This document shows, in pieces, positions 12,325-23,434 of a stretch of 64,000 nucleotides of DNA. Under the pieces are notes generated by a model that was not told where the DNA came from, did not search any database, and was given only the letters and a program-made list of their open reading frames with translations. The position numbers and the translations under genes are program-made. Source of the DNA: Warburgia ugandensis (taxonomy: Eukaryota; Streptophyta; Magnoliopsida; Canellales; Canellaceae); assembly GCA_035236585.1 (NCBI GenBank), contig CP141136.1:56065136-56129135 (forward strand). The letters run 5' to 3'. Each line of letters opens with the position of its first letter. Position 1 is the first letter of the stretch.

Positions 12325-12332
12325 TATAAATA
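12325..12332 (+). promoter_or_regulatory. TATA box of the element F LTR promoter
   Basis: TATAAATA about 570 bases into the LTR, followed by a C/A-rich leader and then a TCTCTCTC-rich stretch. This fits the U3/R boundary of a plant LTR, with the expected start of transcription about 30 bases downstream. Confidence 0.6.
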
Positions 12333-13929
12333 CACCCCAAAAAATCCTCCAAAAATGTTCATTAAAATTTCCACGAAATTTTCTTTCTTCCCTAAAAAAT
12401 GAGATATAGTTTCATTCCCAAATTCTCAAAACTCCCAAAACTCTCTCTTCTTGTACTTTCTCTCTCCTCTCTCTAGATTGGAACAAGAGACCTAAATCTA
12501 ATTAGACACTCTGTTTCAAATCAAATCTCACAAATCCTACAGTTCAAATTGTCCTATACTACCTCATCTACAAAACCCCCAAATGAATTTTAAGATCCAA
12601 TAGTGCAATCAACAGGAAATCACAAAATAAGCGGTTATCGAGCTATCTTATCATCAAAACGGATTGTCCAATCTTCTTAAGAAGATCCAGTTCCTTGGAC
12701 GTGATGCAGAACGCCAAACGAAAACGTGCCCTGCGGGAGCATTTTCGCGTGCGAGATTCGCGTGGGGTGACGTTTCGATGGAACGATGCCCCCGAACGAT
12801 GTGGCCTTGGGCGGTGCATTCCTGCCTACGTCCTGGTGACGGGAGTGTGGTCCACTCCACTTGATCTGACCTACATTGCCCGACTGATCCCAGCTATCCA
12901 TTCTGCTGGGCTCAGATCAAATTTGGACCCTAGGAATGACTGTGAACTTCAGCCATCAATTGTGGAGTCATCTAAGCTCCAAATTGAGATCGAAAAGAAG
13001 TTATGGAAAGCTTGTAATGTCTGTTTTCTTTTGAAATTATAACACTTAGAAAATTCTTCATAAAACTTTCTATATTTAGAAAATAATCTTTCAATTTCTA
13101 AGATCTTCAAGATCTGAGATGATCAAATATTGGGGATCTATTTTAATTTTGATATAATGTTGAAATCAAGTAGTATCCATGATTTATTTTGATAGATTTA
13201 ACATAAAATGAGGAATCTACCCTTTATGGTAGAAAAACCCTAAAAATGCAAAGGGATCAACTTGATCAATAAGATCAAGTATGATTAGACCCTTTGGATG
13301 GATTGAATGAATGATATTATGATAGAATCTAGTTAGATCATGAATTAAATATAACAAAACAAGTGGATATGATCTTTGTATCCTAATGGAGTGAAAATCC
13401 TAAAAGTAATTAAAACCCTTGATCTAAAGGAAAAGATCTAAGATCTAATGGTTGGATCATATGTAAAAGTTTCTAATAATCTTAATGTAATTAGTTTCAT
13501 TATTTTTTATTTGATAATAGAATTGTAAATGTGATTTATGTTATAAATTAGGAAGCATGATAGTGTAATTCTTAAATTTTAGCGTGCTATGCTTTAAATG
13601 TTATTAATTTGTTATTAGGTTGGTAGATTTAATTATCTTAGGGCCATATTATTTAAATTTGAGATTTTAGCATGATTCCATTAGATTACTAGTAAAATGT
13701 CATGTATTTCATAACTTAGGATCATGTTAGTTTAAGTATAGTTTTATTCCATTAGGTTAGGTTACATTCATAAGAAGCATGTTAGTATACGGTTGTTAAA
13801 CTTATATTTAATTTATGCCTAAATTTTATGATTTAATTGTTGTCAAATTTTATTAGTAGATTCAATTTTTAAGTAGTTGTGAAGATATGATGAGCACAAA
13901 TCACCAAAAATGTAAACTAATGGAATACA

Positions 13930-14400
13930 GAGATTTCATGGACAATTAAGATGAGTGAATGGATTTGACTTAATATTAGTAAGGGCTATAGTTAGTAGGA
14001 CAATATAAGGATTATCAAATCCTTGGCCCAAACTAGGAAAATAATAAACCTCATGAATGACATTTTAAATGTTCATGGATTTAATTAAAATCAATTAGAA
14101 AGAGTACTCAGGGTAAAATGCTCATAGGAACCTTATGAAAGGTTGAGCTAAGGTCACTCTAGTGAATGTTGAACATGATGGTTAAGGTGGTTTTCTAATA
14201 GAAACTCACTCTTCCTCTACCTTCTGTTGACATTTGTGAGGTCTAAACACCTCCTTACATGAGGATTAAAGTAACCACTTTGTGTTCAATCATTCAGCTA
14301 ATAAGCCTTAGCCAATTGGAAATAAGAGGAGCAGTCTAGACTTAGGCTAAAATAAGTTGTCTTCAACCAGTAAAACATTAACTGGTTGAATAATAATAAT
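13930..14400 (+). repeat. Fragment resembling the leader of elements C/D/E inside element F
   Basis: The stretch includes TTAGTAAGGGC, CTTGGCCCA, AATTAAAATCAATTAGAA, TTGTGAGGTCTAAACACCTC and CTTACATGAGG. The same motifs occur in the same order in the leader of element D (about 46380-46700, same strand) and, reverse-complemented, in elements E (about 23680-23970) and C (about 43480-43650). It may be an inserted fragment of that family or shared LTR/leader ancestry. It ends close to a perfect hairpin and an AAT repeat. Confidence 0.6.
14362..14390. repeat. 10-bp perfect inverted repeat and adjacent (AAT)n
   Basis: TTCAACCAGT (14362-14371) and ACTGGTTGAA (14381-14390) are exact inverted copies with a 9-base spacer. 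They are directly followed by ATAATAATAATAATAATAAT to about 14410. No T-run follows, so it is not a terminator of a known kind. Confidence 0.8.
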
Positions 14401-16345
14401 AATAATAATAGATTAGTAAATTATTTAATCCTAATAAAAATTATAAGTAAGATAAGGATGATCAAATAAGATCCATGGGATCTTGAATGATCAAGAACAA
14501 TAAAAAGAAATAAATACTTCTTGATGATGATAAATACATATTACTTGCAATTTAGATCAAATAGAATAGAAGATCTGAACCCTTGATCAAATATGATTCA
14601 AGGAAGAGAATCAAGATCATCCTCCTTAGGGATGATCAAACAACTGAACTTAGATCAAAGAAAAATTAGAAGATAGAAGATCTAAGCCCTTGATCTTTAT
14701 CAACAAGTATAAATTATTAATCAAAGGATCTATGAAAGATCAAGATCAAAGAAAGAAATATACAAAGACTTAGGATAAAAAATACTTGGATCTAAAAGAT
14801 TAGAAGATCATTCTAACCATCAGATCTATTTTTTAATAGGATAGACACTATCTGAGGAAGATAGATCATGATAGGACAAAAGGTCTAGATCCTTTATATC
14901 AAAGGATAAGATTAGACTAAGAATATAGATAGAATTATTCAGATTGTATAAATATTGACAATATGTATGGATTTACAAATTACATACATCAATTAGGATC
15001 ATGGAAGGTCTGAAGAGATGGATCACTACTTGAAGGTAGGAGGATTTTATGAATGCATATACATGCGATGTACATGTTGAATAAATGATCTTATGTCTAG
15101 AAATGTTGACAAGTGTAATGTTAATACTTGTATTAAATCCCCTGAAACCCTTATGATCTAACCAAACACATATGAAATGGTTAAGTTAGAATTGAGAACT
15201 AGACTCTAAGTAAATATGAAACTAGAAGATATTTCAGCCCTATGTAAATAAACAGATTGTCTAATACATATGAGAAATACTTTGCATACAAGCATGGAGG
15301 CTTATGGTTTTGTTTTAAATAGGCATAGGCCTGGAGATGCTATGCTAAGAGAGTTAGTAGGGTTTGGCCACCCGCTCTCCGAAACTTGTTATTATAGGGA
15401 TACCAAGCCTAAATGAGGCTAAAAGTTGGGTGGGGCAATTATGGGAAGGCCACCACTGTGATAGCCATGGTCCTCCCCATACGGACATGAATATTGTGAA
15501 TTCCACCAAGGATGGTATAGATGGATGGCATAGTGAAATTCCTTATGATATGGCATGATGAGATGCTGGGTAATCGTGGATTATCGATACTGTCCAAATG
15601 AGGGAGGATGTCCACTAGAGTTTGGATGATCTATCAACTCATTTTAAATTGGGTATGATTATGTTTTAAGATATTAACTATTTTTCATGCTTTTGACTGC
15701 ATATATATATATATATCTATACAAAGTATACAGTATGTATGTGTAAGGATGTACATATCTACAAAGTAAAGAGATTAATCCATGAGTGTGCATAATGAGA
15801 TTATGAAGTATTAGGATTATATTGTCAAATTATTATGCTTCTTGAATCCCCTACCAAGCATAGCTTGCTAAGATATTATAAATGTCTCAATGTTTACAAT
15901 ATCTCAGATACAAAGAAGGAGAATTAGGAACTCAAGACATAAGAAGACTTGGAAGAATAATCAATCAGGGTATATCCCTTGAAGACATGTATTTTTATTT
16001 GGGAGCATTGTATTGTATTGAGAGTTTTTATTGTATGGTGAGCTTTGAAATTTGGATTATGTAATTTGGACAAGTATTGTAAAGATATACGAGCTACATT
16101 GTGAACCACTAGAAGGACTTTGAAATTTAATAAAAGTATATTCCTTCAGTGGAATTTTATCTTGCACAAAAATTCTACTTATGTTATGTATGGAGTGATG
16201 ACTTAGGTTTTTCAAAACAAGATCTAAAGAAAAGAATTTTTCTACTTTGTTTTGTGAAATTTTTTTTACTACTAAGGGCCCTGCCTTTGAAAAATGTATT
16301 ATAAAATGTGTTACAAAAGCTTGGGTCATCACATAGAGATAGTGT

Positions 16346-17726
16346 TGTTGTTTTAATTAAAACTCGTAATCGCATGGATCAATGTAGTATTTTCATGTAG
16401 GCAAGATTGATCCAATGAGGAATCTCATAGATTTGCAATGGATTAGATCTTATTCAAATTGATTAACTTCAGCCAAAGATATAGATATGTGAATAAATTA
16501 TGAATTTAAAGTAACATGTAATGTAAACATGCATGAAATTAGAACTAGAATTAAAAGAAACTTTCTTAAAACTAAGGTTAAGAAATTAGAATGCAAACTT
16601 ACCTAACTAACAACATTTAACTAAAGGAAACAAATACAAAACAAGCATGAATTAATCTATAAAACATAAACTAAAGAAAATATTAAAATGGAAACTTTCT
16701 AAATTAACACTTTCCTAGATTAGAATTAGAGACTTTCTAAAGTTAGAAAATTTCTAAAACCAATTTAGGAAACTTTCTAACACTAAAATAACATGCAAAA
16801 ACAAGTAACTAACTATAATCACTAACTTTAACAACAAATGAGAAACATACATGTCAATGGAGACTACCATTAAAGAGACTTTCTAAATTTAACACTATAT
16901 AAATCCTAACAATTCCTAAAGATGGAACTTTCTAAAATTCAAAAAGAAAAATTTCTAAATGTAAAATAAGATACAAAGAATAAATTAAATACTACTAAAA
17001 CTAAATTAAGCAACGAAACTATTTAAAAATCTAAAAGGAATGGGATTTAGAAGCATTGTGTTTGGTTTATGGACTTTGTGCATGATTTTGGAGCCCTAAG
17101 GATGGAAAATTTTTAATTCATTGACAGTGAGTTACTATGAAAAATAACCATGATATCTAAAAACCAACATGAAAATATAAATGGGTACCTAAGGATTTTG
17201 GAAAACAAGATGTTTTGATGGTTGGAATTAAAGCACAAAGTTAAGGAAAAATCAATTTTCAGATTTCGGTACTTAAGAATAGTAAATAAATCTTGCATTA
17301 GAAAGCTATTTTCTTGGCTATGACTACCAGAGAATAAATAACTTGAATCTTGATTGAATAACAAAAAAGAAAAGAAAAGTAGAATTGAGGTAAAGAAGAA
17401 AGGAGGTAGCTAAATGAAAAGAAATGTGCAAAACTAGAAAGCAAAATAATGGAAACTAAGCAATGAAAACTAAACCAAAGCAAGCAAACTATTAACCTGA
17501 ATTGGGGAGCAAATAAACAATACAATAAATAGAAAATAAAAAGAAGAAAAGTATCTAAAAAATCCCAAAGTCCAACAGCAAATAACACCACATGAAAGCT
17601 TGATTTCAAGGTATGTCACCCCCCTCTACTTGGAAAATTTGTATGGACTATGGGACTATATATAGATGAGTGGTTTCCTAACTTAGGAAGGGGTGAAAAT
17701 ATAAGGACAGTGGCCTTAGGGGTAAG
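16346..17726 (-). repeat. Element C 3' LTR, part nearest the window start
   Basis: Matches 44359-45275 base by base over long stretches, for example AAAGTAACATGTAATG and AACTTTCTAAATTAACAC. On the minus strand it ends in CAACA at 16346. Its continuation, interrupted by element E, resumes at 26934. It is A/T-rich with many TTTCTAAA repeats. The open frames here on both strands are low-complexity and have no family resemblance. Confidence 0.8.
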
Positions 17727-19156
17727 TGTTGATGTTTAACCGCAAGTGCACAGGCTATTGTAGTGCAGCTTATGTACGTACGGGTCGATCCCCGAGGACT
17801 TAATTTAAAAAGTAGGAATTTCAATAAAATTTAATTATGTAAAATTAAAAAAAAATCTCTCAAAATTACTGAAATTATTGAAATGAGAATCAATGTTTAG
17901 ATCTAATCAACTTCTCAAAAATACAGAATTTTCAGTTCCAAAATAAAACAAATCAAATCAAATAACAAGAAAAACACTACTTCCCTAGATCAATCTTTAT
18001 CAAAATATTCACTTCTGGTCTTCTAAAAACTGATCCTCCTTTACAGATATCTTCAAAACGTTCTTGATTAGTGATCCACCGGTTGGATTTGACAGATTCT
18101 TCAAAATCAAAGAGATATGGGATAAATTATAATTTCAAGATTTGGACGGCTCAGATGGATTGATGAGGTTAAGATAGAAGATCAGAGATGTTGATTATGT
18201 CTAGGGATGTCCTAAGAATGAATTTGTGAAATTAATTTGAAATTTGATGAGAAACGAAGGAGAAATTGAAGGTTTCGTTTTGATTAAGGCTAACCCATTG
18301 ATAGGTTAGGCCTTAATTGATCTGGTAGATAATAGGCAGTTCCTGGATAGGAAAAACGCAGATAGAACAAAACTGGAATACCTCGGGACACAGATGAAAT
18401 TAAACTGGGGACACATATGGAATTAACAAAAAAGGTCAGAATTGTAATTGCTTTTAAAGAGAGAGGGCACAACTAGAATTTTGGTTAAAATCTGGTTTTT
18501 AAGAGAAAAACTAGGAAACCCGACAAAGAAGGGAGATGGGGAAGAAGGAGGAGAAAAAGAGAAGGAAAGAGGAAGGAGGAGAGGGAAGAAGGAAGGAAGG
18601 AAAACCCGACTTGGGTTTCCGTCTCTGGGACGTCTGAAGGTGAGAAAAAAGGCTGACGACGGTGGAAGTACGCCAGAGCAAAGGAGAGAAGGCCGACTTG
18701 GCCAATGAAGATGGAGGATGCCTGAGCTGGTTCGGACTGGGGCAGACGCCGGTGATGGAGGAGGGAACTGGGGGTTGGAGATAAAGCAATAGAGAGGAGG
18801 GGAAGGTAGAGGAACTGGGTAGGAGAGAGAGCGGGATTGAGAGAGACTCACTGGACTAGAGATCCGGTTGGGAGAAAAGGTGGAGAATAGAGGGGAAGAC
18901 TCGGATGAGAAAGAGATCAAGAGAGAGAGAAGAAGAGGTAGGTTGTCATGAGAAACAAGGAGGAAGAGCTGGGCTTGTAGAAATAGAGGTGGTGGCGTTG
19001 CTTGATTCTAGTGGAGGCAGATGCAATGTAGTGGAGAAGAAGAAAGGAAGTTGGGGTGATGCTGGGTAGATGGGGTGAAGATTAAGGTGTGCGAGAGGGA
19101 GCTTACCTCCTATGTCCGGCCAAGAGGAGAACGTGAGAGAGAAAGGTTGATACGGG

Positions 19157-19230
<74 letters not shown>

Positions 19231-19926
19231 AGAGAAGAGTGCCATGATGAAGGAGAGATGGTGGGAGAGTCCTGGACAGAAAGAGAAGAACATGGGAGAG
19301 AGGGCAGAGGGACATGAGAGAGGGTGGGAGGAGAAGAGTAAGGATGGAGAGAAGAAAAGAAGAGAGAATGGAGGGGCAGAGGAAGGAGGGGGAGAGGAGA
19401 ATAGAAGAAGGGAAAACGAATAAGCGTTATGGGAAGTGGGAGAAAGAACGTGAGAGTAAAGTGGAAAGGAAAGAGAAGAAATAAGGAAGGAAAAAGAAAA
19501 GGAAGGAAAGAAGGAAAAAGAAAAAGGAGGAAAAAGGAAAGGAAGGAAAGAAGTGGGGGAAGGGGTTGCCTTTTGCTCCATGCTAATTTGGCTACTCCTT
19601 TTGGAAACTCTTCCAAAATTTAGCTCCATTGTATTCTAGGAAACTATCACATCTTTCTTTATGAGTGATCTGGTCCATCAATCCTTTTTAAAATGATCTG
19701 CACCGTTCAGTTTTAATCGCAGCCATCCATGCGTCTTTTGGTTGATCTGCAAAAGAAAATACTAAATTAGAATCATCTGAACCTTACATTAGTCATTTAA
19801 TGAACTCTAATGATCATCTGACCGTTGATTTTGACAAAATTAAGGTTTGATTGCAAAATTGAACAGTTAGATGATCTAATTGAATGCTAAATTAGGGGTA
19901 TTTTGACCAAAATTGAACACTTAACA
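17727..19926 (-). repeat. Element E 3' LTR (left copy)
   Basis: A 2200-bp LTR with TGTTGA at its left end and CTTAACA at its right end (plus-strand view; on the minus strand it starts TGTTAAGTG and ends ATCAACA). Its centre (about 18530-19560) is almost purely purine on the plus strand and contains a GA dinucleotide tract. The long Ser/Leu/Pro and Arg/Glu/Lys open frames here are artefacts of that composition. Confidence 0.9.
19160..19227. repeat. (GA)n tract in element E left LTR
   Basis: 34 GA units without interruption, followed by a short GAAGA tail. It is the counterpart of the tract at 26090. Confidence 0.97.
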
Positions 19927-19940
19927 CACCCCCCAACCAG
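19927..19940 (-). promoter_or_regulatory. Polypurine tract of element E
   Basis: The minus strand reads CTGGTTGGGGGGTG immediately before the 3' LTR start TGTTAAG. A purine run at this exact place primes plus-strand DNA synthesis in LTR elements. Element D has the equivalent GTTGGGGGTG before its right LTR. Confidence 0.8.
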
Positions 19941-21630
19941 CATTTTGCTAGTCCCGAGCAAAACATGCGAAAAACCATATTTCAAGATTTATTTTTAAGT
20001 CAACTCCTCTTTTTCCTCAGAGAATTATCTTCAATAAATCACATCAACTTTAGCATACTAATAAAAATGACTGAAGAATTCAAAACCCTACCCATATGTC
20101 AAAATCATTCCACTTAAGCTTAGATCTCAGAATGTGTGTGCGTGTATGTACAGTTTATATATAGAATCATCTTGATTTCTAAGTACACTTCTAACTTTTG
20201 AACTCCATCAAAAAAATGTTTTGACCTCAATCCTCTCTAATGACATACACTCAGAAATAAAATCTCTCAGATAGAGGGTTCAAATCATATCTCTCTTTTA
20301 ATTATGTGAGAGAGTCAATAAAAGCAAAATTATCTCACATATAGTCGTGAAAAACAGAAGTTACTAAGGAATTTCATTGTTTTGATCCCTTGGAAATGGA
20401 TGCCACTACCTTTGAATATTTAGAAATACCACTCTTTTAGATCTTACCCATTCATTTCCTCGTCAAGACTATATTTCTCCTAAAATCAATAGGCCTTTAA
20501 CTGGGACGAAATGTAGGCTTAGGACAGGGTATCAAAGAAAGGGTATAAGGGTATTCAAAGATTGTAAAAATAAGTAGAGGTCTTCTAAAGTTGATAATTC
20601 TTTCTTTCCTTTGCTGAAGTGAATATTTCTTTTTCCACTTTTTCTTGTATTCTTCAAACTTTTATTTTTTTTAGAGTCTTTCCTTTATATTTCAATACTT
20701 TTGAATCACTTTGAAGAATATTTCTTTTCTTGATATCCACTTTTCTAATTTTATTGCAACTAAAAGGTATTTCTTCATTCCTCTCTAACTTATTTTTCAA
20801 AAAAAATGGGTAATGGATAATTTATACTAGGTTAATATGGGTAAAGGGTAATTTATGTGACAAAAGAAAAGGCTTAATATAAAAGGCTCAAGTTGGCTAA
20901 CTAGAGGCAAAAATACTTCTGGGCAAGCTTTATGTCTCTAGGTTAATAACAAGGATGGCCTAAATCATTTTCTAGGTTGCCTATACTCTATCAAATTCAA
21001 TGAACTTCTAGAATTTTAAATGTAGTATTATAATTATTCAGGTAATTGACCAAAATTAAGAATTTTGGATCAATTTTCTTGAAGGACGTTGAAGAAAATT
21101 AGGAACATTTATAACCTCTCAAAAGAATGAATGGCTCGAAAGCTCAGTTGGGTTATAGGTCTCCACTAAATTTCTTCAGGATTTATAAGTTATAGCCACT
21201 TATCAATCTAGACTATCTATATGCAACTGCATGTACAGATGTGATCTAAGACTTTGCTTTCATGGAATACTTTAGAAAATGAGTAAAATGATGAATTAAT
21301 CATATTCAACTCCATTAATAAGCTAAAGTTATCTAGATTATACTTTAGAATATCCAATTCTTATCATAGTAAAGGAATTAACCTAAATCCAACCTGAGCT
21401 AAACATTGTCCTCAATGTGTAAAAGTAGGATGATGAAAATACATTGAGAAAGGTAAAAAAATTGAGAGATATGAAAAATAATTTGAAAAAGAAAAAGAAA
21501 AAAAATAAAAACTAAGTGACATACCTTTTTCAGAGGAAAATTATTACTGAGTTTAAAACTTCCCTGGGTCCCATATGAATTGAGCTGGACAGGCCTCTAA
21601 AAAAGAATGATGAATAAATTTATCTTGCAA
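19941..21630 (-). other. Element E 3' untranslated region
   Basis: Noncoding sequence between gag and the 3' LTR, where pol would be in an autonomous element. I see no RT, RNase H or integrase motif on either strand. A related noncoding stretch follows gag in element C (27960-29880): compare TAGTCCCGAGC / TAGTCTTGAGC, CCTCTCTAATGACATAC / GACATACTTGACAC and GGGTTATAGGTCTCCAC / GGGTTATAAGTCTCCAC. Part of element D's 3' region (about 48900-50330) corresponds in reverse. Confidence 0.7.
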
Positions 21631-22110
21631 TTAAAAAATTTTCATTTTATCACAGGGAAAGATAAATTTATCTTTAGGCTGCATCTCATAAATAGAGAAA
21701 ATTGTGGGAGTTCGATGTAGCCTTTTTGGAAATGGAGCAAGGGTGTCATATTGCTCAATGGGTGTGACATTTTCCTGATCAATAAATTCATCTCTTTTTC
21801 TGACATGTTTCGATACTATTTCAGCCTTTTTAAGACCAGATTGCTCAATTATGTTGCAACTATGAATAATGGTAGTTGCCTGTGTTTGTTCCATGTCTGT
21901 AATTGAAGAATTAATCTCATTTCCTGCATCCATATCATCAAGATATTCATTTGGTGGGATATGACATTCCTCCTTACTAATGGTCTGTAGCATTTGAGAC
22001 ATCATGTCCTTCAATTCAGTCATGGAATCTGTGTTCTCTTTTAATTGGGCTTTAATTTGAGAAATTTTCTTCTCCTGATATTGCATGACTAGATGAAAAT
22101 TATCCTCCAC
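21631..22110 (-). pseudogene. Element E gag, C-terminal coiled-coil part
   Basis: A 159-codon open stretch beginning MEDNFHLVMQYQEKKISQIKAQL, with a heptad-like helical start (about residues 1-50, rich in Gln, Lys, Met and Leu) and then an acidic, low-complexity tail. Athila/Tat-type gag proteins have a helical segment of this kind after the zinc knuckle. The call rests on its position and helical character; there is no sharp motif. No catalytic residues of a protease are seen. Confidence 0.55.
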
Positions 22111-22230
22111 TTTCCTCTTATGTGGAGGAAGGTAAGGTCCAAGAACAAGTGGTCCTTGTTTTTGGTAATAAGGTTGGTGTGGGGCCTTCTGTGAAGCATT
22201 GTATTCATTTGTGACAGTAGAATGATTACT

Positions 22231-22620
22231 CTAATTGGAACTATATGTCTCTAAAGGGGAAAAATGTTGCTCATAAGAATGTGTCAATTCATCATCAATG
22301 GAACATTCTTGAGTGAGGTGTGTATTACTTTCACAAATATCACACACCTGTTCAATTTTCTTAGAGGGACATTTTTTCATTTCCACGGCCTCAACTGTTC
22401 TATCTAAAGATGCTATTTTCATATCATCTTTTTTAGTTGTAGCATATATTTCTCCCCTAGAGGATGTGGTGGTGGACTTAGGCTTGTTTGAGAAACCTAC
22501 TTTTTCTAAATTAGCCCAAGTTTGTGCACTCTTTGCCAACCATTCTAAATACTCTTGCACCTCTTCAAGTTGTTTGTTTAAGAAATTACCATTGTACATT
22601 ATTTCAACAAACTGACGCAT
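22231..22620 (-). pseudogene. Element E gag, middle part with CCHC zinc knuckle
   Basis: A 129-codon open stretch. It starts MRQFVEIMYNGNFLNKQLEEVQEYLEWLAKSAQTW (family pattern: G.F..K.P.EA.EFL..LAE....W), passes a charged linker and contains CDICESNTHLTQEC at 22303-22344. That is a perfect C-x2-C-x4-H-x4-C zinc knuckle, which in gag binds the element's own RNA. Together with the upstream block this is a plant Athila/Tat-like gag. It is a fossil element part; no host function is implied. Confidence 0.8.
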
Positions 22621-22888
22621 ATCAGATTTAAGTCCTTAAAAAAAGAAGCTAATTATATGCCAAAGTTCGTATCCATGATGTGGACAAGTTAACAATAATT
22701 CCTTAAATCTTTCCCAGCATTGATAGAAAGTTTCATTATTCGTCTAGGTAAAATTCATTATATTTCGACGGAGAGCATTTGTCTTAGGTATAGGAAAGAA
22801 CTTATTCAAGAACTTCCTAGTCATTTCCTCCCATGATTGTATGGAACCTGATAGGAGTGAATGAAACCACATCTTAGCTTTTTCTTTT

Positions 22889-23434
22889 TTAGGAAAAAGA
22901 AAATAGTTTGAGTCTTACCATATCTAATTCAATGTTTTGTGTATATTGGGTTATGCATACTTCATCGAATTCTTTTAAATGCATGTAAGGACTCTCACTA
23001 TCCAACCCATAGAATTTGTGAAGTAATTGAAATACTCCCACCTTTAATTCAATCATACCAGCATTTGGAGGTAAAAGTATATATGAAAGTGTGCTGGTGT
23101 ACTTAGGTTGTAAATAGTCTCTTAGTGTCTTCCCACAAGGATTTTGATTATGCCAATTATCCTCATGTGTTTTATGTTGAGCCTTTCCCCTATTTCCATG
23201 TGGTTGAGAATGATTCCTCCATTGATGTATATTATCATTAAATAGAGGTGGAGGATCATCAGCATCAAAAAGAGGATTACTCGTCCATGAAGAAACATCA
23301 TCATTATCTAAGATGAAAGGTGGTTCATCATCATTAAAGAGTGGATTGTTTCTCCATGGGAAAATATCTTCTTTATTAATGCTAGGGTATAAATTACCCT
23401 TTTTATCAGTGTTTAAATTATTCATTATGTGCAA
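22889..23434 (-). pseudogene. Element E gag, N-terminal part and capsid-like core start
   Basis: A 181-codon open stretch starting MHIMNNLNTDKKGNL. Asp/Pro/Trp-rich repeats (WRNNPLFNDDEPP, WTSNPLFDADDPP) lead into FYGLDSESPYMHLKEFDEVCITQYTQNIELDMVRLKLFSFS. The last part fits the retrotransposon gag core of Athila/Tat-type elements (F.GL..E.P..H...F..IC.T......D..RL.LFPFSL). The core continues leftward in decayed form to about 22640. Confidence 0.8.

Larger units (their letters stand above)
11758..16333 (+). mobile_element. Element F: solo LTR, Ty3/gypsy Tekay-like, TSD TAGAG
   Basis: A 4576-bp unit that starts TGTAATAACC, ends GGGTCATCACA and is flanked on both sides by TAGAG (11753-11757 and 16334-16338). 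There is no internal gag or pol, so it is a solo LTR left by recombination between the two LTRs of a once complete element. The TGTAAYAACC start and the CA end recall the LTRs of element B. The block at 15300-15620 corresponds to the late LTR block of B at 33300-33600. A second, minus-strand copy of the family is at 56889-62804. A perfect TSD suggests a fairly recent insertion. The long length is partly explained by an embedded leader-like piece at about 13930-14400. Confidence 0.85.

Noticed and set aside
12654-13042. Overlapping open frames of 66-115 codons on both strands near 12.7 kb, possible host exon
   Set aside because: They coincide with the GC-rich patch of the F LTR, where stops are rare. 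No splice context, conserved domain or start context was seen.
18423-19629. Long open frames rich in Ser, Leu, Pro and Phe on the minus strand and Arg, Glu, Lys, Gly on the plus strand
   Set aside because: They lie in the purine-rich centre of the E LTR and consist of GA/CT low complexity in all frames. The same shadows appear in the right LTR at 25325-26594 with different lengths. No family motif.
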